Positions 23,371-33,986 of a stretch of 64,000 bases of DNA are shown piece by piece. The position numbers were made by a program, and so were the translations under genes. This DNA is from Hansfordia pulvinata (lineage: Eukaryota; Ascomycota; Sordariomycetes; Xylariales). How positions within the stretch are numbered: the first letter of the stretch is position 1; each line of letters starts with the position of its first letter. The DNA lies in assembly GCA_006538405.1 (NCBI GenBank), contig BJKQ01000004.1, positions 930,001 to 994,000 of the forward strand, read 5' to 3'. The notes beneath the pieces were generated by a model. The model worked only from the letters and a program-made list of their open reading frames with translations. It searched no databases and was not told the origin of the DNA.

Positions 23371-25162
23371 ATGCCCTATGTGCACGACTCGCCCGGATCA
23401 CCGACGGCGGGCTCCGTTGACTGGGTTCCCAGGAAAAAGGTTGCTATTGTAGGCAGCGGCTGCGCCGGCATCGCCGCCCTATGGGCTCTCAACCGTACTC
23501 ATCACGATGTCTACATGTTCGAGGCTGCCGACCGCCTCGGCGGCCACACCAACACCGTCGAGTGGAAGCAGGGCAAGTTCCGCACCCTCGTCGACACAGG
23601 CTTCATCGTCTGCAACACCGCCACCTACCGTACGTTCTGCCTCCTTGTCCAGGCTCTCCAGTCCTCTTCTCGTTTCGCCCACAGCGCCGCCAGCTCGTGC
23701 TCGTGCGCCATGGAATTTTTATGCTCGTACTGACATCTCGCCTCCCCTCCTGCGACTTTGAACAGCAAACTTTCTGCAGTTCTTGGACAAGATCAATGTG
23801 ACTGCGGAACGTACCGAGATGACCTTTGGCGTGTCTAGAGACCACGGCCGGTTTGAATGGGCAGGCACCAGCCTGGGGGCTGTCTTCTGCCAGCGCCGCA
23901 ACATCTTCTCGCTCAAGATGTGGCGCATGCTTTTTGACATTGTGCGCTTCAACCAGTTTGCCCTCGACTTGCTGCGGGATGAATCGGAAGGTTCTCGCAG
24001 CCCCGCCGAGGGACGCGACGAAACCATCGGCCAGTATCTTGAGAGGGAAGGCTACTCAGATGCCTTCACCAACGACTATCTGATTCCCATGACGGCGGCT
24101 GTGTGGAGCACCAGCCCAGACAAGTGCACCCTCCAGTTCCCTGCGACGACCCTGGTCCGATTTCTGTGAGTGGTGTACTCGTACCCACCCTTGTCTGCCG
24201 CCTATGTGGCGATGCTAATGCCAGCCAGTTGGAATCACCATCTTCTCAGCACCGTCGCAGCACGGCCCGACTGGCTGACTCTGGAAGGAGGATCAAAGAC
24301 TTATATCGACGCGGTCATGAAGGGCTTCCCACCTAATCATCTGTTCTTGAAAACCGCGGTCAAGAATTTGACCAACGAGCGCGACGGGCGCGTACGGCTG
24401 CACCTCGAAAACGGACGCAGTGAGGTCTTCGACCACGTGATTCTCGCGACGCACGGAGACCAAGCGTGGCAGATCATCTCGCCGTCGGCCACACCCGAGG
24501 AGCGAGAGATCATGACGGCGTTCCGGACGTCGGAGAACACGTGCGTGTTGCACTCGGACACATCGCACATGCCCAAGAACCGCGCCGCCTGGTCTGCGTG
24601 GAACTACCTGACCATGTCTTCGCCTTGGACTGGCCGCGATATCGATCAGGTGTCGCTGACATACCACATGAACGCCTTGCAGCACCTGCCACGCGAGGCC
24701 TTTGGCGACGTGCTGGTGACTCTGAACCCTCTACACGAACCTCGTCCCGAAACGGTTCAGGGGCGGTTTTCCTACACGCACCCGCTGTACGACCGGGCGG
24801 CGGTGGCGGCGCAGGCACGCCTGCCATCGATCCAGAACAAGCGTGGAATCAGTTATGTGGGCGCCTGGACGGGCTACGGGTTCCACGAGGACGGATTCAC
24901 GTCGGGTCTGCGCGCGGCTACGGCGCACCTGGGGGCTCGCCTGCCTTTCGAGCTGGTCGACTCGACGTACAGCCGGGGTCGTCGCCCGCGTCTGGGGCTG
25001 CTTGACTGGCTTCTGCGCGTCATCCTCATGCTGGTGCAAGTTTTTGTCGTGGACGTGTTTGAGCGGGTCTTTGGCCGGCCCAGTCCCAAGGCTCCGGCGC
25101 CTACGCCGCGGGCCGCCATCGTGAACGGCCATCGGCGCATGGCCAGCGAGAAGCTGTCCTGA
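23371..25162 (+). CDS. FAD-dependent amine-oxidase-like protein (predicted NAD/FAD-binding, COG2907 type)
   Basis: Three exons, 23371-23629, 23766-24165 and 24229-25162, encode 530 residues with matching phases (GTACGT, GTGAGT donors). The N-terminal 'KKVAIVGSGCAGIAALWAL' is a Rossmann dinucleotide-binding loop (GxGxxG-like, residues 28-33), followed by 'FEAADRLGGHTNTVEW', the second FAD-contact motif of the amine oxidase superfamily. 'GGSKTYIDAVMKGFP' and 'FDHVILATHGDQAW' are typical of the COG2907 branch. The C-terminal 'GYGFHEDGFTSGLRAA' contacts FAD in this fold. After that comes a hydrophobic stretch, 'WLLRVILMLVQVFVVDVF' (about 485-503), suggesting membrane attachment. Bacterial relatives sit beside DUF1365 and cyclopropane-fatty-acid-synthase genes, so lipid desaturation or modification is a possible role; no such neighbour is present here. 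Substrate unknown. Confidence 0.88.
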
Positions 25163-25983
25163 AAAGCAAAGGAGTGTTTCTGCGTTTCTTTGCCTCGAAG
25201 TCCAATCCCGGGTGCATCATCAGAACTCGCCGGGGGGGCAGGCGTGAAGAAGCGGGCGCCACGGGTTTGATCTACGTCGCTGCAGCACAGCAAAGCATAC
25301 CTAGCATTGTACAGCAGCGGCCAACTCACGTAGTATATAGGTGTAGAGATATGGTAGATTGTATTAGCAAAGAGCCGATTGACTTGAGATATCTGATTCT
25401 CGGCACTCTTCTTGCCTTGGATAGCTGCGTGAAAATGCAGGCGAGCTGATTGTGAGGCTGGAAAGCCGGCTGTAGGGTCCTGCCGGCATTATGATCTGTG
25501 AAGGGCACCGTACGGGGTACTCGCAAACGTGGGGCCGTCCAGTGCAGAGCCGCAATCCATGAAATACATCCAATAGTCGAGCGGTAGCTGGAGATACCAT
25601 GGTATCGATGTACGACAGGAGTACACCCGACGCTTGAAGGGTCTTTGGCGCGCCCACATACGACCTCCGACTGCCAAAGGAGGGACCCAGTCTGCAACCT
25701 GTCGGGGACCTGTTCGACTACCAGGGAAGGAGGTACCTAAGAATGTACATGTAGACACCCGTGCAGGCACCCTGATCCCTGCGAAGAAGCCCCCAGCATG
25801 CATCCACAGCCTGCGACCGGCCTGTACGAGTAGTCCGTCCACCTGGTTGAGTGGGAACCAAAGAAAAGCTGCTGCGAGCTTCAAACTCGAGGCCAAGCCG
25901 GTCGTACGACGCCAGCGGGCCATTCGTCGCGTCCATCCTCCCACCTTGTCACCAGCGCCCGAGCCGCCCCGAAAGCCGCCTCG
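25163..25983. other. Intergenic between the FAD protein and COX11
   Basis: No supported gene. The 3' flank of the FAD gene is AT-richer around 25320-25400. GGTACC- and GTAC-type words appear near 25505, 25730 and 25826. Confidence 0.55.
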
Positions 25984-27249
25984 ATGAGTTCGTTTGCACG
26001 CATGGCCTGGAGGCCTGCGTCGTCGCCGTCGCCGGCTCGCCAGTCCTGGGCTTGCGCAGCCTGCCGCCGCACCCTCGGTCAGGGCAAGAATGCCGCCCCT
26101 CCGCGCAGAGGCCTTTCCAGCACGCCGCCGACGAGGGCGCAGCCGCAGCCGCAGCCGCAACCGAGGCAGCAGCGCCCGCAGGCCGAGACGCCCTCTATGG
26201 AGCGTCTGCGCGAGTACTACAAGCACAAGAACAGAACCACCATGTACGTCTCACGAGCCTCGCGACGCCCACATGCATTCCCCTTCCCCTTCCCATTCCC
26301 ATTCCCACCCCCATCCCCGAGCTCTGCCCGCCTCGGCCTCTGCTCTCCCCTCGTTGCCCCCCCGGGTGAAGCATCCCCCTTTGAGAAGACCCAATGGCTG
26401 AGCTCCACCACAGGTTCTACACGCTCAGCATTATCCTCGGCACCGTTGCCTTCTCCTATGGGTCTGTGCCCATGTACAAGATGGTGAGTCCCGGTCCCGG
26501 TCCCGAACCTGCTACCGATACCGATTTCGATTCCGATTCCAATTTCGATTCCGATACCGAATCCGGTCCCGATCCCGAGTCCGACGCCGAACCGAACCAA
26601 TCACACGGACCATGAGCTGACGGAACGCTCTCGCGACGCAACAGATCTGCCAGACAACCGGCTGGGGCGGGCAGCCGGTGCGGGCGCCGGGCCACGGGGG
26701 TGCTTCGGGCGACGGGGACCCGGCGTCGCGGATGGTGCCCGTGACGACGTCGCCGCGGATCCGTGTCACGTTCAACGCGTCCGTGTCGGACATACTGCCG
26801 TGGAAGTTCACGCCGCAGCAGCGCGAGGTGCGCGTGCTGCCCGGCGAGACGGCGCTGGCATTCTACACGGCCACCAACCGCAGCGACTCGGACATCATCG
26901 GCGTCGCCACCTACAGCGTGACCCCGGCGCAGGTGGCGCCCTACTTCAGCAAGATCCAGTGCTTCTGCTTCGAGGAGCAGCGTCTCAACGCCGGCGAGAC
27001 GGTCGACATGCCCGTCTTCTTCTACCTCGACCCGGACATGCTGACCGACCTCAACATGCGCGGCATCAACGAGGTCACTCTGAGCTACACCTTTTTCAGT
27101 ACGTTTTCTCTTCTTGATTCCTTTGCTTCCCAAATCCCTCTCTTCTCTACTCTATAAGCTTCCCAGATGCTGACCTAGATGTCCCCCTTTCGGCAGAGGC
27201 GAAATACGACAACAACGGCAACTTCAAGCAGATTGTGCCCGCGCAGTAA
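25984..27249 (+). CDS. COX11: Cytochrome c oxidase assembly protein Cox11, mitochondrial
   Basis: Four exons, 25984-26243, 26414-26483, 26645-27098 and 27197-27249, encode 278 residues; all junctions are GT-AG and in phase. Cox11 is an inner-membrane copper chaperone that delivers Cu(I) to the CuB site of Cox1. The first ~70 residues are Arg/Ser/Gln-rich, as in a presequence, and include a Pro-Gln repeat. One membrane segment follows ('FYTLSIILGTVAFSYGSVPMY', about 88-108). The C-terminal domain in the intermembrane space has 'ICQTTGWGG', 'VTFNASVSDILPWKFTPQQ', and the copper-binding 'IQCFCFEEQ' with Cys216 and Cys218. The end is 'TLSYTFFKAKYD'. Intron 2 is an imperfect hexanucleotide array and stays open in frame (see findings). 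Confidence 0.95.
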
Positions 27250-28185
27250 AGATATGTAACCCCTATGTATTATATCACCTTCAAGCAGACGTACCTGCTC
27301 GGCTTGGGCTCCACAGTGTACATATAGAACAAGTCGGCCGTGTTTTAAGGGCCATGTCGAATGATATGTGACGAAATCTGCATGTTCCACGTGCCCGGCT
27401 TGGTCACATTCTAACTTGTAGCTTCGAGATGTATGCGCAGGCTGCCCTCCAATCAAGGGCCCATCTCACGCTGTGGCCTGCGGGGCTTGTTCCCTTGGCT
27501 TGACCGCGGGTAATGCGGCAAGGCTTTGGCGATGTCACAAGCGCGCATCAGCAAGGCACACTCCAAGCATTCCAAAGGTTGCCGACTCGCATCGCATGGA
27601 CTTGCAGGCAGCGGGGCTGAAGGGGGGTCGCTGGCGCTAAGAAGTGATACCTGCGTCGTCAGCTAAGACGGCCAGATACCTGCAGAAACCCAAACCCCTC
27701 ACCCCTCTCTCAGGACCCGGTTCTATTCGAGAGTGTCTCGAGGGCACAGGCGCGAAGCCGCTGCCGGTGGTGGTGAGTTCGCTCTGCTGTTTGGGTGGGA
27801 ATGCCCGAGACTGGGCCTCGAAGAAGGCCTCATTGGGCCTCACGTTGGTCCGGCTGCAATGTCGATCATATATGTCCCCGGTCGTTGCGGCGCGAGGCCG
27901 CCTCCGCGGGAGAGGAGCCCGCGATGTAACCGCAGCGGACACAAGCCACTGGTCCCCATCCACATCCAGGACTATACTTGCTATTACTAGGCCAGGCTGA
28001 GACCTCGGCTCTCCCTGCTTGGAAGAGCCGCCTCACTGGATCTCCGCATGATGCCCCCCCTTGCCCCCTTGACGAGCTACGCGTATACTGGGTATGACTG
28101 GGGCGGTTGCCTAACAGCGCCTGCCCCCCCGCCTCCAATGACAGTCCTCGACGCTTGCTTGCGCTCCGGGTGACTCGATGGCAGG
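27250..28185. other. Intergenic upstream of the LaeA-type methyltransferase
   Basis: No supported gene. The segment 27640-28000 is open in one plus-strand frame, but its composition shows no domain. GC-rich CCGCGG-type words occur at about 27900-27920. Confidence 0.55.
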
Positions 28186-28195
28186 TATATAAAAA
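28186..28195 (+). promoter_or_regulatory. TATA box of the LaeA-type methyltransferase gene
   Basis: TATATAAAAA lies 178 bases upstream of the proposed ATG at 28373, in an otherwise GC-rich region. It is followed by a pyrimidine/CA-rich leader. It is the cleanest TATA element seen in front of any gene in this window. Confidence 0.6.
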
Positions 28196-28372
28196 GGATC
28201 ACCGGCCTAGTTCTCATAAGCCCAAGGCCGGCTTTCTCACAGTCTTTCCTAGTCATCCATCCATCTATACGGCTCAGCAACCGGCGTGTCGACGACTACT
28301 GTGCTTTCAGAAAAGAAAGACGCCCTACCATATACCATACGGAGAGCAGGCCCTGAACAACAACCCACCAGA

Positions 28373-30643
28373 ATGAGGCGTCGCGCGTCCGAAGACGAGC
28401 CCTGCGTGGCCCTCTCGGCTGACGAGGTCAACCAGGTCGCGTACAAGGCCCTACCGGACCCGGACACCATCAAGGTGCGGCCCAACTCGGTCCGCCACGC
28501 GCGGCCCCTTACAACGGCCCTGCCCAGTATGCCGTGCCCTCCCCCCTGACCCTCCCCTCCCCTGCCCAGTCCCACACTCTCAAAGAACCACCCAAGCAAC
28601 GCCCCAGAGCTGATCGGCGTACCACATCCCCCAGAGCCCATGGCGCTCCGTCGACGTCGGGCGAGGGCAACAGCAAGGCCCCGGGTCTAGAGAGGACGTA
28701 CCAGAGCCTCAGCGGGGCGTACAGCACGCCCAACGACAACGTAAGTGTTGCTCACCTGGGCGCTACTTTCCTTCTTGGAGACGCGGAAGAAGGTGTGCCA
28801 TCGGCGGAGATTTTCTGACGACACCACGCGCGCGCCCTGATACAGGAGGAAATGGACGGCCTGGAGCTGCAGCACCGCGTCTGGCTCGAGCTGCTGGGAG
28901 GCCAGTACCACATGGCGCCGCTGGCCGCCGCCGGCGGCGGCGCCGTGCGCGACGTGCTCGACGTTGGCGCGGGCGCGGGGAGTAGGTTTATATCCTCGTC
29001 TCTCATCTCCGTCTCTCTTTCACCCGTTCTCTCGCCCCCTCTGTCCTTGTTCAATGCCCCCTTCGAAACCCGTCTTCCTCTCATCTGTTCTATGCCGGCT
29101 ATTTGATAGCGTCTTGGGGCCGGCTCAGTCTGCTCTCTCGTTCAAGACGCAAACCCAAGCCCGTGCCTATTTCCCTCTCTGTCTGGCCCGACTTGATGCG
29201 CGTCTGTCTGCTGACCGAGAAACCCGCCCACACGCGCAGACTGGGCCCTGGGCATGGCGCGCACGCTGCCGCGCGCCCGCGTAACGGGCATCGACCTGAG
29301 CGTCGCCATGGCCGGCGCGGTGACTTCTTCTTCTTCTCCGGAGGCGCAGGTGCGCGGCATCGGCATCGGCGGCGGCGGCCACGAGTCCCGCTCCACCGAC
29401 GACAAGGCTGCCGGGACGAGGCTCCTCCTGCCCAACTGCCGCTTCCTCGAGCGCGACGCGCTGAAGCCGTGGGACCTGCCCCCTTGGCGGCAGCGGCCTT
29501 CCTCGTCGTCGTCCAACGACAGTGGGTGCCACGTTAACAGAGACGACAACGGCGACGACGACGGCGACGACGACGGCCTCTTCGACTACATCCATACGCG
29601 GGCGCTGCTGACCGGCATCACGGACTGGGAGGGGCTAGTGGACCGCATGGTCGCCCACCTGAGGCCCGGTGGTTGGGTTGAGATGCAGGTTCGTTTCCCT
29701 ATCGAGGCTCTGTCGCCCCTCACGGAACCCCTCACAAAACCCCTTGATCGGAGCGAAAAGAGGAAGCTTCTGCTGAAAAGACAATGACACACGATATCGA
29801 GTCCCCTCTCCCCCCCCCACAGACCTTCTCTTTAACATGAACAAGATCATCCACCCCCGCCTCCATTGCCAAGCTGACAGCGCCTTGTTCACATGATTAG
29901 GAGTTCAGAATGCCCATTTTCAGTCCAGACGGCAGCCTCAAGGAGGGCAGCGCCGCGAGCAAGTTCAACGAGATGTTTGTGCAGAGCACCGCGGCGCTAG
30001 GCGTCGACTGCCAGGCAGCGCGTAAGCACCGCCTCCACCAACCGGCCCCTCTCTTCTTACCTCACGAGCTGACACAAATGACCCAAAAAAAACACAAGAA
30101 AAACAGTCAAGCACGCCCCCCTCCTCCGCGCCGCGGGCCTGACCCGCATGCGCCACGTCCGCGGCTTCGTCCCCTGGGGCCCCTGGGCCGTCGGCGAGGC
30201 CCACCTGCAGCGCGCGGGCCTCATGGCCCGCCGCGACGTCGGCGGCGGCGGCCTCGACGCCATCGCCCGCAGCCTGTTCCTGCGCGGCGGCGGCTTCGAC
30301 CCGGCCGTCGTCGACGACGTCCTCGAGCGCACCAGAGCCGAGATTGTTGGGAACGAGGTGCGGTGCTGTCCTTTCATTTTCTCCTCTCTTTCTCTCTCTC
30401 TCTCCCCTCCAAAAACCGGCCCCCTTTGTCGCCTCCTTTCCCCTCCTCCCGACTGTTTTTTCAATCGTCTTTTTTTTTTTCTAGCGACTAACATGGGCTT
30501 GAACACAACTTGCATAGCTTCATTGCGGTTTGATCCTGTAAGTGCCCCTCCTGCCGCTACTTTCACTTCCCGGCCCTCTTGTTGGTAGGTTGCTGATCCA
30601 TGCTCAAAGGGACATCACATTCGGCCAGAAGCCATTCGAGTAG
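28373..30643 (+). CDS. SAM-dependent methyltransferase, LaeA-like (methyltransferase domain 25/UbiE type)
   Basis: Rebuilt from 28373-28740, 28846-28981, 29240-29688, 29901-30021, 30107-30357, 30518-30537 and 30610-30643. Downstream phases agree at each junction. Motifs in order are 'NDNEEMDGLELQHRVWLELL', 'VLDVGAGAGNWALGMA' (motif I, SAM binding), 'RVTGIDLS' (motif II acid), 'LFDYIHTRALLTGITDWEGL', 'HLRPGGWVEMQEF', 'VRGFVPWGPWA', and the family end 'DITFGQKP'. The last two exons (20 and 34 nt) are inferred from the ACTAAC branch site, the GTAAGT donor and the conserved end. The first 123 codons need either one missing base in the run of four C at 28505-28508 (giving 'RHARPPYNGPAQYAVPSPL') or a short intron of about 28527-28585 or 28609. 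An Asp/Gly/Asn-rich insert sits near 29520-29580. The substrate is unknown; the family includes regulators of secondary metabolism as well as small-molecule methylases. Confidence 0.8.
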
Positions 30644-31073
30644 AACAAACTCTATCGCGGCTTTGATGCGGGCGGGGCTCGATGCCAGGATTTCAGGGAC
30701 ATCGTTGAGGACCAGCTTCAGTGGTCTAAACCAAAGGAGAGTTGTGCTAGAGCCTGCTGGTTTGAGTTGCACTTCGTAAGAAGCCATCAGCCACTATTCT
30801 CGTGGCGCACCTGCAATTGATCGTAGCTAGAAAGGCGACAATAACATATGTTTTAAGGAGCGAGACTGGCAGATATCACGAGGTCGTCTGCCCTGTCCAT
30901 CGCGGTAGTCGCGCAGTCTGTCCGCTAGCATGCGAAGGTAATCAGAAGTGGACATTCTTGGTAGGTGGAGAGATCATGTTACACTGCTATCAGTGCCGAA
31001 TGAATGTGCTGTGAAATGCTTATCCAAAAAGGCCGCTCCCTGGCTCAGCCACGACCTCCCTTCCGAGCCACGT
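30644..31073. other. Convergent intergenic spacer
   Basis: A 430-base spacer between the methyltransferase and the M13 peptidase 3' ends. A minus-strand frame covering 30563-30787 shows no family features and overlaps the methyltransferase 3' end, so it is not called. Confidence 0.55.
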
Positions 31074-33986
31074 CTACCACAACTCACACGTGGGCTCCTT
31101 GATTGGGCAGTTGAAACTCTCCCGGAACCCTCGCGAGTTCCCTAGCGTCCCGAGAATCCGTGCAAAGGCAGGCGAGTGGGGATCCGTGTAGATGTAGTTG
31201 ACAGCTTGGGCTTTGCGCACTTGCCCACACCAGGCATTGGCGTAAAAGACGTAGAATAGCTGTTCGTGGGTGAAATGCTCCAGGCCTGGCAGGCTCTCGT
31301 CAGGGGCGGTGGCCCGGTGGTCGTTCCAGGCTGCGAAAGCTGCCGATACGCCCCCGGCATCCGCAATGTTCTCGCCCAGGGTCAGCTTGCCATTCACGTG
31401 TATATCCTCGCCCTTGTCATCCTTGATGGTGAAGTTGCTGTACTGCTCGACAAAGCAGTCGGCGCGTTTCTGGAACTCCTTGACAGTGTGGTTCGTCCAC
31501 CAATCTGTGTAGTTGCCGTTTTCGTCATAGTGCCGGCCCGAGCTGTCGAAAGCGTGAGAGAGCTCGTGGCCAGCTATCGACGCAAATGCGCCATATGAGA
31601 TGTAGCTGGGCAGGTCCACGCCGAAGAACGGGAACTGCATGATAGCAGCAGGGAAGACAATCTCGTTGCCGACTGGGTTGTAGTAAGCATTGACCGTGTC
31701 GGCGGTCATTCCCCATTCCCCGCGGTTGACAGGCTTGCCTAGCTGGGACCATGTTTGGTTGACATCCCAAGCCGATGACGACTTGGTATTGTTGAAGAAC
31801 GAAGAGGTGATCTTGAGGTCGCGGTAGTAGTTACCCAGCGCTTCTGGATTCGTGATATCCGGCGATGATGTTGGGTACCCAATCTTCTGGTCGATCTGCT
31901 TGACTTTATTGGTGGCTAGTTCCTTGACGGAATCATCCATCCAAGTGAGAGCATTGAGCTTGTTCGAGAATTGGTGCTTGATATCCATAATGACCTTGTC
32001 ACCAAGCTCTTTGCCTTCTTCCGAGAAGGAAGCTTCAATGTAGAATCTGCTCAGAATCCAGCCGAGACTGCTGTCGACCGAGCGGAGGCACTTCTTCCAG
32101 CGTTCAGACTTGGTATTCGGGGCCTGCAAACGATCAGTACGGAACTGCACTTCAACAGAGCAGGCATCCGATATGCGCAGCTGAACCAGCTTGGGACCTG
32201 TAACATACCCTTCCGGCCAGGACATTGCTCAGTCTGGTGATAGGCTCAACCTCTTCGGCCTCGACAGAAGATGCGTATGCGGTAATGACGTTCCAGATGA
32301 GGTAACTCTGTATGGTTGACTTAGAGGTGTTGGACAGGATCTTGGACAAATCGGCCAAGAAATCAGGAAAGGTGAGCAGCATTGTGTCCACCTTGTAGTC
32401 GGCCGGAACCAGCGCTTTGATCACCGAATCAAGTCCGAGGGCCGGGCCAATCTTGGCCAGATCGGCCACCTTGGCGATGTGGTAGTATTTCTGGTGACAT
32501 TAGCTTCCGGCTCAGTTGAAAGGGGGCGCAGTTGCTATACCGTGACATCCTGCTGATCCTCGACTGGTGGAGTAATCTCGGCTATTTGTTTCTCAAGCTC
32601 GATGACGGACTGCGCGATCTTGGAAGCTGAGCTCCGGGCAGACTTGGCCGGGAGGAGGGAAGAGAAGACTTCCTCCAAAACACTGTGGAAAAGTTTGACA
32701 GTGTCATTGTCCGCGTAATACTCGGGTGAAGGAAGCGAAAGCCCAGCCGGGAACGCTTGGATGATGACGAGGTCCGGGTGCTTGTCGTCCGCGCCAGTGG
32801 TGATCCCTTCGAAGGTGGTGACACCTGCCCTCTCCAAGAGTTCTATTGTCTTGCTCAGCTTGGCGTGGTCAGCCGCGAGTAGCGGTTCGTCGGAGTTTTT
32901 GGCCACAGGGAACGACTCGGTAACAAGACCGATCAAATCAGCGATTGGTGCTACCCCAATCTTCTGCAGTGCCGTAGTGTTCATGCAAGAGTTGTAGGCG
33001 GTCTGCATTTTCGCAAAATTCTCCTCGTCGGTAAAGCCCGCAACATTCTGGAGGCGCATTGGCGAGAAGCTCAGGTGCTCCGAGGTGGATGGATAAGGCG
33101 ACTCGAGAATGTGCCTCAGGATGACCTGGCCCTGGTCCGACATGGCGGACATGGTGGAGTAGGAGCTGCGGTCCTCGGGAATGTCATGGCGATCGTTGAA
33201 GCCATCGCAGACGAGAGAGTCAAAGCTGGCACAGGGGTCGATTGACTTGTAGTCCGGAGACAGGTTGTCTTGCAGGGGCATGTAAGCGGACCAGCCCGTG
33301 GGATGTTGGCCGAGCAGGCTTCCATGACGAGGCTACTTACATAGGATCTCGGAAGCAGCATGGATGCAAGCCGGAGTTAGACATGTCGAAGCTGCCATGG
33401 GTTTGTTCTTGCGGTTGCGCGAGAGGACTAGCAAGGAACGGGTTTGGGTTAGGAAGCTGACGAGAAGAGAGAGAGGAGGGCGGCCGGACTCTGCGAAGGA
33501 CGGGCAATGGCAGATGATGGAGAGGTGTTCGGGGCGGCGATCGAGCCAGAGGAAGGCGGAGGGGGCGCCCGGCCGTGCTTAATGGGCGGACGGGCGAGAT
33601 GTGACGATGTGAGACATTGTGAGATGGTGTGCAACACTTAGATTGTGCTGCCTTGGCACGTCTGCCGGGCAACGCGGGACGGGGCGGATCGGCGGGATCG
33701 GACGGCAACGGGGGCAAGGACGGAGAACGGCGGCGGCGCGAGGAGATCCGAGGCAAACTCTTGACGTGGCCGGCTGCTACTCACCTCCCGAGAGGATCAG
33801 AATCACGACGAAGCCGATGAGGAGGATGACGCTGAAGACGAGCGAGACCCAGCGGCGCCGTCTCCAGGATCGCATCTGCTGGTCCATGCCGGAGAGACCA
33901 TCGTTGTTTTCATGGCCGCGGGGCCGGACCAGAGGGGTCCTCTCGTCGTCGCCGTCGAGGGAGACGTGCAGTTGCCGGTCCGCCAT
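31074..33986 (-). CDS. M13 family zinc metallopeptidase (neprilysin / endothelin-converting-enzyme type), type II membrane protein
   Basis: Five exons on the minus strand, 33986-33785, 33427-33341, 33268-32541, 32490-32209 and 32123-31074, encode 782 residues with consistent phases. Exon 1 encodes a short cytosolic head rich in Arg, then one membrane segment 'WVSLVFSVILLIGFVVILIL' (about 46-65). The ectodomain starts with the M13 signature 'CLTPACIHAASEIL' and 'SIDPCASFDSLVCDGF', Cys residues that pair in this family. The catalytic site is complete: HELSH (619-623) supplies two zinc His and the catalytic Glu, and ENIADAGG supplies Glu684 (third ligand) and Asp688. The C-terminus ends '...CELW', the usual Cys-x-x-Trp end. 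It would cleave oligopeptides outside the cell or in the secretory lumen. The start at 33986 was chosen because upstream in-frame residues look like translated leader. Confidence 0.93.

Noticed and set aside
9734..30643. The two methyltransferases and the FAD protein considered as one secondary-metabolite cluster
   Set aside because: They are separated by SEC17, RRP12, VTI1 and COX11, and there is no PKS, NRPS, terpene cyclase, P450 or cluster regulator.
30563..30787. A 74-codon minus-strand frame after the methyltransferase
   Set aside because: It overlaps the inferred last exon of the methyltransferase and shows no family features.
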